A DNA stretch of 62,286 nucleotides from Flavobacterium sp. 245 (GCF_004362055.1 NZ_SNXB01000001.1:713162-775447), one strand, 5' to 3'; positions 51,744 to 60,649 are shown, counted from the first letter of the stretch. Numbers and translations: made by a program. Notes: generated from the letters alone by a model not told the origin.

Positions 51744-52767
51744 TTACTCCGTATTCCTTAACCGCGTCAATAAACGCTTTTGCGTGATCAACAGGGATAT
51801 TTGGTAAAATTCCGTGACCTAAATTTACGATATATTTATCTTTTCCAAATTCGTCGATCATTTCGTGAACCATCTTTTTGATAGTCGGAATTGGAGAAAG
51901 CAATCTTGAAGGGTCAAAGTTTCCTTGTAAAGTAATGTTTCCACCAGACAAGTAACGAGCATTTCTAGCCGAACAAGTCCAGTCAACTCCTAATGCAGAA
52001 GCTTTACTTTTACCCATTTCGCCAAGAGCGAACCAACATCCTTTTCCGAAAACAATAACCGGAGTTACCTCAGCCAAAGCGTCAACAATCTGGTTGATGT
52101 ATTTCCATGAAAATTCCTGATAATCAACCGGAGAAAGCATTCCGCCCCAAGAATCAAAAATCTGAACAGCATTTACTCCCGATTTTACTTTTTCTTTTAA
52201 ATATAAAATTGTTGTATCGGTGATTTTTTGCAATAAAGTATGTGCTGCAGCTGGGTTTGAAAAACAGAATCCTTTTGCAGTATCAAAACTTTTAGAACCT
52301 TTTCCTTCAACAGCATAGCAGAAAATTGTCCAAGGCGAACCAGCGAAACCAATTAATGGCACTTCGTCGTTCAACATTTCTTTAGTCAATTTCACAGCAT
52401 CAAAAACGTAACCTAAAGTTTCATTTACATCTGGAACGAAAACTTTATGAACATCAGCCAAAGAACGGATAGGATTAGGAATTATCGGTCCCAAATTATC
52501 TTTCAATTCTACGTGAATTCCCATTGCACGAGGAACTACTAAAATATCTGAAAATAAAATTGCAGCATCTGGCGCAATTCGGCGAATAGGCTGTACGGTA
52601 ATTTCAGCAGCTAATTCAGGAGTTTCACATCTTGTGAAAAAATCATATTTATCACGAAGTTCTCTGAATTCAGGTAAATATCTACCTGCTTGGCGCATCA
52701 TCCATACCGGCGGACGTTGAACAGTTTCTCCTTTTAATGCTTTTAAAAATAGGTCGTTTTTTAACAT
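51739..52767 (-). CDS. hemE: Uroporphyrinogen decarboxylase
   Basis: 342 residues. Motifs: [20 protein letters not shown] (~19-38; the RQAGRY arginines bind substrate carboxylates), [16 protein letters not shown] (~140-155), FDSWGG, and the C-terminal [11 protein letters not shown]. It removes four acetate carboxyls from uroporphyrinogen III. The ATG is preceded, 8 nt away, by an array of GCYTAAA heptads almost identical to the one before hemH. Confidence 0.97.
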   Translation of the reverse strand: MLKNDLFLKALKGETVQRPPVWMMRQAGRYLPEFRELRDKYDFFTRCETPELAAEITVQPIRRIAPDAAILFSDILVVPRAMGIHVELKDNLGPIIPNPIRSLADVHKVFVPDVNETLGYVFDAVKLTKEMLNDEVPLIGFAGSPWTIFCYAVEGKGSKSFDTAKGFCFSNPAAAHTLLQKITDTTILYLKEKVKSGVNAVQIFDSWGGMLSPVDYQEFSWKYINQIVDALAEVTPVIVFGKGCWFALGEMGKSKASALGVDWTCSARNARYLSGGNITLQGNFDPSRLLSPIPTIKKMVHEMIDEFGKDKYIVNLGHGILPNIPVDHAKAFIDAVKEYGVK

Positions 52768-52775
52768 TTTTTATT

Positions 52776-52886
52776 GCTTTAGGCTTTAAGCTTTAGGCTT
52801 TAAGCGTTTGTTTGTTTTAGTTTTTTTGCTTACAGCTTATAGCTGCATCATTTTTAGCTTATTGCCTAAGGCTTAAAGCTTATTGC
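52776..52886 (-). repeat. GCYTAAA heptad arrays spanning the hemD-hemE junction
   Basis: In the gene sense, heptads such as GCAATAA, GCTTTAA, GCCTTAG, GCTATAA and GCTGTAA run from inside the last codons of hemD (52886) to 52823. A short gap follows, then four alternating GCTTAAA/GCCTAAA units at 52776-52805. The hemD stop codon is itself part of a heptad, and its last residues Ser-Asn-Lys-Leu are encoded by the array. Almost every heptad contains TAA or TAG. The two halves are also partly complementary. Confidence 0.82.
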
Positions 52887-53547
52887 TGTATTCAACAATT
52901 ACATCCTCAATCACATCCTCAATCGTTGGCTGGTCTGCGATGATGATATTTTTTGTGATTTTATGTAAAGCTTCGGCAGTGGTTTCGCCAATGCAAAAGC
53001 AGGTTTCTTTTTTAATAGTATTGTCTTTCAAATAACTGTCAACACCAGACGGACTAAAAAATAAGATCGCGTCAACAGCCGTTTTTATTTTTTGAGGCTG
53101 TAATGAGGTTTCGTAAACCTGAATTTCATTAAGCTGTATTCCGGCTTCTTTTAAAGCATTTGGCAATGTCTCTCGTCTTAAATTTCCACTAAAAAAAGTA
53201 TAACTTTCATTGCGATAAATCAAAGTAATAATTTCTGCTAAATCTGAAGCGTAGCCTGTATATGCCACAACATTGAATCCATTTTCAGACAAAAGAATCT
53301 TTGTTTTTAAGCCAACGCAATACACGTTTTTGCTTTTAAGTTCTTCTGATTTTGGATTTGATAAAATACTGTGAACGGCATTTTGACTTGTAAAAATTAA
53401 ACTTTCGTTGAGGTTTTTAAGTTCGAAAGGTTTGTTTTCGGTTTTGATGAAATCGGCTTCGATTAATTCAATTCCGGCTTTGGTCAACTCTTGTTTGTGA
53501 AGAGGAGATAATATTTTAGTAGATAATATCTGAGTTGATTTTGCCAT
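52873..53547 (-). CDS. hemD: Uroporphyrinogen-III synthase
   Basis: 224 residues. HemD is poorly conserved, but the pattern is right: LSTKILSPLHKQELTKAGIELIEADFI at the start, LIFTSQNAV (~69-77), YCVGLKT, FFSGNLRRETLP in the centre and ILFFSPSGVDSYLK...CFCIGETTAEAL (~165-195). It closes hydroxymethylbilane with ring-D inversion. Its start overlaps the hemC stop by one base, supporting the call. The 3' end runs into a heptad array. Confidence 0.9.
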   Translation of the reverse strand: MAKSTQILSTKILSPLHKQELTKAGIELIEADFIKTENKPFELKNLNESLIFTSQNAVHSILSNPKSEELKSKNVYCVGLKTKILLSENGFNVVAYTGYASDLAEIITLIYRNESYTFFSGNLRRETLPNALKEAGIQLNEIQVYETSLQPQKIKTAVDAILFFSPSGVDSYLKDNTIKKETCFCIGETTAEALHKITKNIIIADQPTIEDVIEDVIVEYSNKL

Positions 53548-54470
53548 TATTTTTTTAGGGATTCTTTAATTTTCTGCATTAATTCCGTTCCGCCATTATT
53601 CAAAATCTCTTGAGCTGAATGAAAACCTAACTTTTTCCATTCTGAAATATCAACTGTTTTGTTGATTTCTAGTTTTTGTTTCCCATCGATAGAAAGTAAA
53701 ACACCTTGAAAATGAAGTGTATCTTCGTCTTCATTATAAGTAACCAAAGCTCCGATTGGCGCTGTACAGCCACCTTCAAGTGTTCTTAAAAACTGACGTT
53801 CAATATAGGTGCAAATTTCAGTTTCGATATCATTTAACTGCGAAAGTGCATCAAGCGTATAATTGTCATTCTCCATCGCCACAACAAGCATTGCTCCTTG
53901 TGCGGGCGCCGGAATCATCCAATCTAAATTGATATAATTCTCAGGTTTTAAGTTAATTCGCTCCAAACCTGCAGCTGCAAAAACGGCTCCATCCCAATTA
54001 TTGTCCTGTAATTTTTGCATGCGTGTATTTACATTGCCGCGTAAATCAACTACAGTATGATTTGGGTATTTGTTAAACCATTGGGCCTGACGACGTAAAC
54101 TTCCTGTCGCAATTGTGCTCGGGTTTTCGAAATCAGGATTTCCTTTATGAACTAAAATATCTAAAACATTGGCTCTTTCTAAAACTGCCGCCTGAACGAT
54201 TCCTTGTGGTAAAGCCGTTGGAACATCTTTCATGGAATGCACTGCGATATCACAATCGCCATTAATCATGGCAATGTCTAGCGTTTTGGTAAAAATTCCG
54301 GTAATTCCGAGTTCGTAAAGCGGTTTGTCCAGAATAATATCGCCTTGAGATTTTACTGCAACAATTGAGGTTTTATAACCTAAATCGTTTAGTTTTTTCT
54401 CGACAGTATGTGCTTGCCAAAGTGCTAATTCGCTATCGCGCGTTCCAATTCTGATTGTTTTTTCAGCCAT
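53547..54470 (-). CDS. hemC: Hydroxymethylbilane synthase (porphobilinogen deaminase)
   Basis: 307 residues from the ATG at 54470 (MAEKTIRIGTRDSELALWQA is the usual start; an ATG six codons earlier at 54488 is possible but lies in a repeat). Motifs: HSMKDVP (~76-82), GSLRRQAQ (~123-130), DLRGNVNTRMQKL (~142-154) and the cofactor-binding cysteine in LEGGCTAPIGA. It joins four porphobilinogens. It is coupled to hemD. Confidence 0.96.
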   Translation of the reverse strand: MAEKTIRIGTRDSELALWQAHTVEKKLNDLGYKTSIVAVKSQGDIILDKPLYELGITGIFTKTLDIAMINGDCDIAVHSMKDVPTALPQGIVQAAVLERANVLDILVHKGNPDFENPSTIATGSLRRQAQWFNKYPNHTVVDLRGNVNTRMQKLQDNNWDGAVFAAAGLERINLKPENYINLDWMIPAPAQGAMLVVAMENDNYTLDALSQLNDIETEICTYIERQFLRTLEGGCTAPIGALVTYNEDEDTLHFQGVLLSIDGKQKLEINKTVDISEWKKLGFHSAQEILNNGGTELMQKIKESLKK

Positions 54471-54484
54471 TTTGTTGAATTTCA

Positions 54485-54573
54485 CCATATAAGTTATATA
54501 AGAAATTTAAGCAGTTTGGATTAAACAACAATTAACCGTTTGCTATTAAAATGAACTTATATGACTTATATGG
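54485..54573. repeat. Inverted 9-10-bp repeats in the hemA-hemC spacer
   Basis: CCATATAAGT at 54485-54494 is the reverse complement of ACTTATATGG at 54564-54573, and ACTTATATG is tandemly duplicated at 54555-54572. This is the same design as the heptad arrays but with a 9-bp period. Confidence 0.6.
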
Positions 54574-54585
54574 TTTAAAATTTAT

Positions 54586-55836
54586 TTAAGATGCTTTTAT
54601 TTTGAAGACTTTTTCGATCCATTCGATACTTGCATCGACCATGGTGTCGTCGTCTTTTAAATGATTTGCGAAATGAGTAGTGATTTTTTGGATGATTCGG
54701 TTACTGATGATTTCAGCTTGCGCTTCGTTGAAATCAGCAATTTTTTTGCTTTGGAAATCTAACTCTGAAGCTTTGATTGCGTTTAGTTTTTCTTTTAAGG
54801 CATTAATTGTCGGGGCAAATTTTCGGCCTTTCATCCAAATGACAAATTCTTCTTTGATTTCTTCGATGATTGCTTCCGCTGCCGGAATGTGTAATTTTCT
54901 GTTTTCCAAAGTCTCATCTGTCAGTTGCGACAAATAATCCATGTGAATTAAAGTTACGCCTTCTAATTCCTCTACATTTTCATTTACGTTTTTCGGAATA
55001 GACAAATCCAGAATCAATAAAGGTTTTTTTAGATTCAAAATCGCTTTGTCAACCGTTGGGTTTTGCGCGCCAGTTGCTACAACCACAACATCGGCTTTTT
55101 GAAGTTCTAAATGAAGTTCCGAATAATCTTTAACAATCAGATTTAGTTTTCCGGCCAATTTCTCAGCTTTGTCTTTCGTTCTGTTGATTAGAGTAATATG
55201 TTCGTTTTTAGTATGTTTTACTAAATTCTCACAAGTATTTCTTCCAATTTTTCCAGTTCCGAAAAGTAAAATATTTTTATTGCTGATGTCTTCAACATTC
55301 TTTAAAATATATTGTACCGATGCAAAAGAAACCGAAGTTGCTCCAGAACTGATTTCTGTTTCGTTTTTAATTCTTTTGCTCGCCTGAATTACTGCATTCA
55401 CCAATCTTTCCATGAAATTATTGGCCAATCCCATTGATTTTGAATGAACAAAACTAGTTTTGATTTGAGATATAATTTCAAAATCACCCAGAATCTGACT
55501 ATCAAGTCCGGTTCCTACACGAAATAAATGATTTATTGCTTCTTGATTTTTGTAAACGAAACCAACTCTTTGAAAAGCATCAACAGAGCCGTTGCTGTTG
55601 TCGCAAATAAGTTTTATTAATTGAAATGGATGTTCAGCAAAACCGTAAATTTCAGTTCTGTTGCAAGTTGAAGTAACTAGTAAACTTTCTATTCCATCGC
55701 TTTTAGCCTGTTCAAGCAAACGCGTTTTAGCAATTGCATCCAAACTAAATTGACCTCTGACCTCAGCATCAGCTTTTTTATAACTCAGACCAACTGAGTA
55801 AAAATAAAGGTGTTTCGGTACGTTATTGTTTTCCAT
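54586..55836 (-). CDS. hemA: Glutamyl-tRNA reductase
   Basis: 416 residues from the ATG at 55836; the longer frame would need a TTG. The catalytic cysteine is C58 in LLVTSTCNRTEIYGF, followed by GLDSQILGDFEIISQIK (~110-126), the NADPH loop LLFGTGKIGRNTCENL (~185-200), and a C-terminal dimerisation helix. It reduces glutamyl-tRNA to glutamate-1-semialdehyde, the first committed and usually regulated step of C5 haem synthesis. It is the first gene of the minus-strand arm and is divergent from the AraC-type regulator. Confidence 0.96.
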   Translation of the reverse strand: MENNNVPKHLYFYSVGLSYKKADAEVRGQFSLDAIAKTRLLEQAKSDGIESLLVTSTCNRTEIYGFAEHPFQLIKLICDNSNGSVDAFQRVGFVYKNQEAINHLFRVGTGLDSQILGDFEIISQIKTSFVHSKSMGLANNFMERLVNAVIQASKRIKNETEISSGATSVSFASVQYILKNVEDISNKNILLFGTGKIGRNTCENLVKHTKNEHITLINRTKDKAEKLAGKLNLIVKDYSELHLELQKADVVVVATGAQNPTVDKAILNLKKPLLILDLSIPKNVNENVEELEGVTLIHMDYLSQLTDETLENRKLHIPAAEAIIEEIKEEFVIWMKGRKFAPTINALKEKLNAIKASELDFQSKKIADFNEAQAEIISNRIIQKITTHFANHLKDDDTMVDASIEWIEKVFKIKAS

Positions 55837-55860
55837 AAATTCACTTTCATAAAAGTGCAA

Positions 55861-55868
55861 CAAAATTA
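55861..55868 (-). promoter_or_regulatory. -7 element of the hemA promoter
   Basis: The minus strand reads TAATTTTG, 24 nt before the hemA ATG. No TTG is seen at the usual distance. Confidence 0.5.
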
Positions 55869-55962
55869 TTACTATACTGTTTATAAAAGTAACGCTAAAA
55901 GTACTTTTTATATCGCTGTATGTTTTTTTGAACCTAAATAGGTGTTTTTGAGTAAAAAGGAC

Positions 55963-55970
55963 TATTTTTG
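55963..55970 (+). promoter_or_regulatory. -7 element, possible promoter of the AraC-type gene
   Basis: TATTTTTG fits the consensus. It lies 93 nt before the ATG, so the leader would be long. TTG at 55948 is only 12 nt upstream, closer than usual. Confidence 0.4.
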
Positions 55971-56063
55971 TAGCAAAATCAACTCATTTCAAGTTATTTG
56001 TTTAGAGTGATTCTAAATAACATTTTGTGTTTGTTTTGATTTTCGTTTAAAAAAAATATCGCT

Positions 56064-56936
56064 ATGAGTTCTCAAGAAGTTATAAAAATTGAAGACGACT
56101 TTACGCTGATCCGTTTTCAAAATGACAGTTTAGAACCTTTTTCTGCACAGCACGAAATTGGTACTGGCTTGATACAGTTTCACTTCGGGATAAAAGGCAA
56201 TGCGAAATTCTTATTCAATCAAGGTTCTTATGCTTTAGATTTGAAGGAAGAAAAATCGCTCCTTTTATATAATCCCCAAAAAGAATTACCGCTGAATTTA
56301 GAACTCGCTCCAAACTCGTGGGTGATTTCGGTAATTGTTTCCATCAAAAAATTTCACGCGTTGTTTTCTGCAGAAGCCGATTATATTACTTTTTTAAGTC
56401 CTGATAATAAGGACAAAAAGTATTATAATGAAGGAAATATTAGTCCGTCGATGGCGATTGTGCTGAGTCAGTTGTTTCATTATAACCTTCATCCATCGAT
56501 AAAAAACCTTTATTATAAAGGAAAAGGATACGAATTATTGAGTTTGTATTTCAATCGAACCGAAGATCCAAACGCAGAACAATGTCCGTTTTTGATTGAT
56601 GAAGATAACGTCTTAAAAATCCGAAAAGCCAAAGAAATCATCATCGCCAATATGGCCGAACCGCCGGGATTGCAAGAACTGGCAGATGAAATTGGTTTAA
56701 ATTTAAAGAAACTCAAAATGGGTTTCAAACAAATTTACGGCGATACGGTTTACGGTTTTCTATTCGATTATAAAATGGATTTCGCTAGAAAACTTTTAGA
56801 TAGCGGATCTTATAATGTAAACGAAGTGGGATTGAAAATTGGCTATAGCACAGGAAGTCACTTTATAGCGGCGTTCAAAAAGAAGTTTGCCACAACTCCA
56901 AAGAAGTATTTAATGTCGATTAATACGAATGTGTAA
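56064..56936 (+). CDS. AraC-family transcriptional regulator
   Basis: 290 residues. The N-terminal ~170 residues form a sensor region of beta-rich character (FHFGIKGNAKFLFNQGSYALDL, cupin-like). The C-terminal ~100 residues contain the two AraC helix-turn-helix units: LQELADEIGLNLKKLKMGFKQIYG and VNEVGLKIGYSTGSHFIAAFKKKFATTPKKYL. It is divergent from hemA across 227 bp and upstream of hemH, so it may control haem or iron genes on both sides; this is inferred from position only. Confidence 0.9.
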   Translation: MSSQEVIKIEDDFTLIRFQNDSLEPFSAQHEIGTGLIQFHFGIKGNAKFLFNQGSYALDLKEEKSLLLYNPQKELPLNLELAPNSWVISVIVSIKKFHALFSAEADYITFLSPDNKDKKYYNEGNISPSMAIVLSQLFHYNLHPSIKNLYYKGKGYELLSLYFNRTEDPNAEQCPFLIDEDNVLKIRKAKEIIIANMAEPPGLQELADEIGLNLKKLKMGFKQIYGDTVYGFLFDYKMDFARKLLDSGSYNVNEVGLKIGYSTGSHFIAAFKKKFATTPKKYLMSINTNV

Positions 56937-56939
56937 TTA

Positions 56940-57302
56940 ATGAAAAAAGTAATTTTCCTGGTTTTAATTGTTTTTTTGAGTTGTAAATCTGAAGAAAATT
57001 CTCTTTTGATTGAATATAGAAATATGGCACTTCTTGATATTAAAACAGATAGTGTAAAGACATTTGGTTTTGGATTACCACTTCCACCACGTGATTCATT
57101 GGAGTTATTGAAAGAGAATAAAAAAATAGCAATTTATAAAAAATACGGTTTGTATAGCAAGAATTTAGGATGTATTGTTGGAGACAAAGAATTAGATGAA
57201 GCAACAAATGAGTACAGAAAAATAACAGATATTTATCTTGAGAAGAGAAACGGAAAAGCTTGGAGAGAAAGATTGAAGGAAGAAGTAAATAATATAAATT
57301 GA
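56940..57302 (+). CDS. Small lipoprotein of unknown function
   Basis: 120 residues. The lipoprotein signal ends at C15 (IVFLSC), followed by KSEEN, which resembles the acidic surface-export signal. The remaining ~100 residues are charged (Lys/Glu-rich) with one further Cys (C58 region, NLGCIVGDKELDEAT). The start is 3 nt after the AraC gene stop, so the two are co-transcribed. No family was recognised. Confidence 0.72.
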   Translation: MKKVIFLVLIVFLSCKSEENSLLIEYRNMALLDIKTDSVKTFGFGLPLPPRDSLELLKENKKIAIYKKYGLYSKNLGCIVGDKELDEATNEYRKITDIYLEKRNGKAWRERLKEEVNNIN

Positions 57303-57384
57303 AGGGATAATGAAGCATCAATTTTACAAATCAAAGTATAATTAAAAAGTAATAATTATCATATTTCTAAAAAGTTACAAGCAA

Positions 57385-57392
57385 TACTTTTG
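57385..57392 (+). promoter_or_regulatory. -7 element of a possible hemH promoter
   Basis: TACTTTTG lies 65 nt before the hemH ATG. If used, the heptad array at 57419-57448 is part of the hemH leader RNA. Confidence 0.5.
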
Positions 57393-57418
57393 ACGAAATT
57401 TTTAAAAACAAATAAAAA

Positions 57419-57448
57419 GCTTAAAGCCTAGAGCTTAAAGCCTAAAGC
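57419..57448 (+). repeat. GCYTAAA heptad array before hemH
   Basis: Units GCTTAAA, GCCTAGA, GCTTAAA and GCCTAAA followed by GC end 9 nt before the ATG. The block equals the hemE-proximal array (52805-52776, minus strand) except for one base, has the same orientation to its gene, and has nearly the same spacing (9 against 8 nt). Confidence 0.85.
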
Positions 57449-57457
57449 AAAAAAATA

Positions 57458-58471
57458 ATGAAAGGCGTATTATTAGTAAACTTAGGATCTCCAGAAAGTC
57501 CAACTACAAAAGATGTAAAACCATATTTAGACGAATTTTTAATGGATAAATACGTGATCGATGTTCCGTATTTGTTGAGAGCATTTTTAGTTCGTGGCAT
57601 TATCCTAAGAAAAAGACCGGAAGAATCAGCACATGCATACGCTAAAATTTGGTGGGAAGAAGGTTCTCCATTAGTGGTGCTTTCTGAAAGAATGCAGAAA
57701 AAAGTACAGCCTTTGGTAAACGTTCCAGTTTCTTTGGCAATGCGTTACGGAAGTATGACGATTGAAAAAGGTTTACAGGAATTGCACGATAAAGGAGTTA
57801 CTGAAGTAATGCTTTTTCCATTATATCCGCAATATGCAATGGCTTCGACTTTGACGATTTTGGTAAAAGCTGAAGAAATCCGCAAGAAGAAATTCCCTAA
57901 TATGACTTTTACAGATGTTCCTGCGTTTTACAACAAACCAGATTACATCAAGAATTTAGCCGATTCGATTCAAAAACACTTAGTCGGTTTTGATTATGAT
58001 CATTTATTATTCTCTTACCATGGAATTCCGGAGCGTCATATTCGCAAAACAGATGTAACCAAATCACATTGTAAAATTGATGGTTCTTGTTGTAACACGC
58101 CTTCGCCGGCGCATGATTTCTGTTACCGTCATCAATGTTATGAAACAACCAGACAAGTCATAAAATTATTAGGACTTCCAGCTGATAAATACAGTCTGAC
58201 TTTTCAATCGCGTTTAGCGGGAGATAAATGGTTAGAACCTTATACAGATGTTGAAATTGATAACATGCCTGCAAAAGGAATCAAGAAGTTAGCAGTTGTA
58301 ACACCTGCTTTCGTTTCGGATTGTTTAGAAACTCTGGAAGAAATCGCCATGCGCGCCAAAGAAGATTTTGAAGCAAAAGGAGGCGAAGAATTCTTAGCGA
58401 TTCCGTGTTTGAATGATGATGATGAATGGTGTCAGACGGTTAGTAACTGGATTAATGACTGGGCAAAATAA
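57458..58471 (+). CDS. hemH: Ferrochelatase with a Cys-rich insertion
   Basis: 337 residues. It inserts Fe(II) into protoporphyrin IX (or coproporphyrin). Motifs: VLLVNLGSPESP at the N-terminus, FPLYPQYAMAST (~120-131), the catalytic H188 in SYHGIPERH, and TFQSRLAGDKWLEPYT, CLETLEEI and CLNDDDEW toward the end. Between H188 and the YRHQC..T helix lies an insertion with five cysteines (205, 211, 212, 222, 227) that is absent from the short GDPY-type loop of E. coli HemH. It could bind a metal or Fe-S cluster. It is followed 62 nt later by hemJ. Confidence 0.95.
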   Translation: MKGVLLVNLGSPESPTTKDVKPYLDEFLMDKYVIDVPYLLRAFLVRGIILRKRPEESAHAYAKIWWEEGSPLVVLSERMQKKVQPLVNVPVSLAMRYGSMTIEKGLQELHDKGVTEVMLFPLYPQYAMASTLTILVKAEEIRKKKFPNMTFTDVPAFYNKPDYIKNLADSIQKHLVGFDYDHLLFSYHGIPERHIRKTDVTKSHCKIDGSCCNTPSPAHDFCYRHQCYETTRQVIKLLGLPADKYSLTFQSRLAGDKWLEPYTDVEIDNMPAKGIKKLAVVTPAFVSDCLETLEEIAMRAKEDFEAKGGEEFLAIPCLNDDDEWCQTVSNWINDWAK

Positions 58472-58505
58472 TATTTGTTTCAAGTTAATCAACTTTGAAA
58501 AAAAA

Positions 58506-58526
58506 CTGAAACTTGAAACCTGAAAC
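58506..58526 (+). repeat. Heptad array before hemJ (GTTTCAA family)
   Basis: CTGAAAC, TTGAAAC and CTGAAAC are contiguous and end 7 nt before the hemJ ATG. A single GTTTCAAGTT upstream (58477-58486) is complementary. Each heptad contains TGA. Confidence 0.7.
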
Positions 58527-58533
58527 AAAAACT

Positions 58534-59082
58534 ATGGAATATTATAATTATCTAAAATCACTGCATCTTATATTTGTAATAACTTGGTTTGCAGGTTTGT
58601 TTTATATTGTGCGTTTGTTTGTGTATCAAATTGAAGCCAATGAAAAACCTTCGCCGGAAAAAGAAATTCTTCAGGCGCAATACAAAATAATGGCCTATCG
58701 TTTGTGGTACATTATTACTTGGCCGTCAGCAGTTTTGGCTAGTATTTTTGCATTTTGGATGTTGTTTTTTACTGAAGCCGGTCATATTTGGATCCAAATG
58801 CCATGGATGCACGTAAAATTATGTTTCGTTTTTCTTTTATATTTATATCACGGAAAATGCCATCAGATCTTCAAACAATTGCAAAATGATGAGGTGAAAT
58901 ATTCGAATAATTTTATGCGTTTATGGAATGAAGGTGCAACGATTATTCTATTTGCCGTTGTCTTTTTAGTAGTTTTAAAAAGTGCTGTCAACTGGATTTT
59001 CGGCGTAATCGGAATTGTTTTATTTTCGGTTTTAATTATGCTGGGCTTTAGATTCTACAAGAGAATTAGAGAAAGAAAATAG
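58534..59082 (+). CDS. hemJ: HemJ-type protoporphyrinogen IX oxidase
   Basis: 182 residues from the ATG at 58534; the upstream TTG lies inside a repeat. Four to five membrane helices are visible. The conserved His is H11 in YLKSLHLIFVITWFAGLFY, and WMHVKLCFV supplies a second His and the conserved Lys. These are the hallmarks of HemJ (UPF0093/CopD-like), a haem-b-containing membrane enzyme that oxidises protoporphyrinogen IX. Together with HemF upstream and HemH it completes the protoporphyrin branch; no hemG or hemY is seen in the window. Confidence 0.9.
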   Translation: MEYYNYLKSLHLIFVITWFAGLFYIVRLFVYQIEANEKPSPEKEILQAQYKIMAYRLWYIITWPSAVLASIFAFWMLFFTEAGHIWIQMPWMHVKLCFVFLLYLYHGKCHQIFKQLQNDEVKYSNNFMRLWNEGATIILFAVVFLVVLKSAVNWIFGVIGIVLFSVLIMLGFRFYKRIRERK

Positions 59083-59090
59083 TTTTTTTA

Positions 59091-59151
59091 GTTTCAAGTT
59101 TCAGGTTTCAAGTTGCCACCGCGACAAAACCTGAAACTTGAAACCTGAAAC
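59091..59151. repeat. Inverted heptad arrays between hemJ and the sensor kinase
   Basis: GTTTCAA-family heptads at 59091-59114 face their complement at 59131-59151. The pairing is perfect over 17 bp (59098-59114 with 59135-59151), with a loop of 20 nt. The array ends 15 nt before the kinase ATG. Confidence 0.8.
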
Positions 59152-59166
59152 AAACAAAACAAAAAT

Positions 59167-60639
59167 ATGTTTAACAACTTCAAAATGACAATGCTGTCCC
59201 TTCGTACCAGGATTTTCCTGTCGATGATTGTATTGATTGTTGTGGCATCTTTTTTATTGGCTTCGATTTCGATTATTCAGTTTAAAACGGAGGCAAAAGA
59301 ATATCATCAGGAACGATTAGAGCGAAAAGAAAATGCAGTAAAGGAGCATATTCAGTATGTGCTTTCAACTACAACATATCCACTGAAAACTGGGAATTTA
59401 GATTTAATATTTAAAGATAAAATCCACGAATTAGCTCAGATTCACAAAATCGAAATTAATATTTACAGCCTTGACGGAAAACTGCTGAAATCTTCAAAAG
59501 AGTCTTTTGCTGTTGACAAAGCACCACCTCCAATTCCGGAATATATTCTGAAATTAGTCCGTTCCTCTATCGAAAAGCGTTTTGTAGATATTAAAACCAT
59601 TGACGGAGTTAAAAACAGATCATCATACAGTTTAATAAAAGACGAGAAATTCAAACCACTCGGAATTCTAAATCTTCCTTATTTAGAAGATGACGGTTAT
59701 TACGACAATGAGTTAAATACCTTCTTGATTCGTTTAAGTCAGGTATATTCTTTTATGCTTATCGTAGCTTTTGGATTGGCCTATTTCCTTTCGACATATA
59801 TCACAAAATCGCTAAAAACCATTTCAGACCGTTTAGAAGAAACCAATCTGGATCAGAAAAATGAAAAAATTGTTTTAGAAGCTAACAGTAAAGAAGTCAA
59901 CTTCCTGATAAAAGCGTATAATGGAATGGTTGATAAACTCGAAACGAGTGCCATAAAATTAGCGCAAAGCGAACGTGAAGAAGCTTGGCGCGAAATGGCT
60001 AAACAAGTTGCTCACGAAATTAAAAATCCGCTTACGCCGATGCGTTTAACGGTTCAAAGTTTTCAACGAAAGTTTGATCCTTCAGCTCAGGATGTAAAAC
60101 AGAAAATGAACGATTACTCCGAAACCTTAATTCAACAAATTGATACCATGACAGCGGTGGCCTCGGCATTTTCGAACTTTGCTTCTATGCCCGCACAGCA
60201 AAATGAAACTTTAAATGTGGTTGAGGTTGTCGAATTGGCTTTGGATATTTTCAACGAAGACTATATTGTTTTTGAAAAAGATGAAGAAGAAATCATTTCC
60301 AAAATGGATCGTACGCAATTGATTCGTGTGATTACCAATTTGGTTAAAAATGCAACACAGGCAATTCCTGAAAGCCAATTTCAAAAATCGATTGTTGTTA
60401 CCGTAAAAAGACGAAATAACAATGTTGAAATCGCGGTAAAAGACAACGGAATCGGAATCCAGAAACAAGATATCAGCCGAATCTTTGAACCAAAATTTAC
60501 CACCAAAACCAGCGGTATGGGACTTGGACTTGGAATTATAAAAAACATCATAGAAAATTACAAAGGAACAATTACCTTTGAATCAACATACGGAAAAGGA
60601 ACCACTTTTAGGGTTTCTTTGCCTATTACAAACTCATAA
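59167..60639 (+). CDS. NtrY-like membrane sensor histidine kinase
   Basis: 490 residues. TM1 is at ~15-37, a periplasmic sensor of ~150 residues follows, and TM2 is at ~193-213. Then come a HAMP-like linker, a His-kinase A domain with H283 in MAKQVAHEIKNPLTPMRL, an N-box NLVKNATQAIP (391-401), DNGIGI (426-431) and a G-box SGMGLGLGI (449-457). The EIKNPLTPM form is typical of NtrY-type kinases. There is no response regulator beside it, so its partner is elsewhere. It is co-transcribed with enoyl-CoA hydratase (10-nt gap) and probably with hemJ. Confidence 0.92.
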   Translation: MFNNFKMTMLSLRTRIFLSMIVLIVVASFLLASISIIQFKTEAKEYHQERLERKENAVKEHIQYVLSTTTYPLKTGNLDLIFKDKIHELAQIHKIEINIYSLDGKLLKSSKESFAVDKAPPPIPEYILKLVRSSIEKRFVDIKTIDGVKNRSSYSLIKDEKFKPLGILNLPYLEDDGYYDNELNTFLIRLSQVYSFMLIVAFGLAYFLSTYITKSLKTISDRLEETNLDQKNEKIVLEANSKEVNFLIKAYNGMVDKLETSAIKLAQSEREEAWREMAKQVAHEIKNPLTPMRLTVQSFQRKFDPSAQDVKQKMNDYSETLIQQIDTMTAVASAFSNFASMPAQQNETLNVVEVVELALDIFNEDYIVFEKDEEEIISKMDRTQLIRVITNLVKNATQAIPESQFQKSIVVTVKRRNNNVEIAVKDNGIGIQKQDISRIFEPKFTTKTSGMGLGLGIIKNIIENYKGTITFESTYGKGTTFRVSLPITNS

Positions 60640-60649
60640 AATCAGCGTC

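Noticed and set aside
57040..57321. 93-codon minus-strand frame opposite the small lipoprotein gene
   Set aside because: The plus-strand frame has a proper lipoprotein signal and a start 3 nt after the AraC gene. The minus frame is a hydrophobic shadow.
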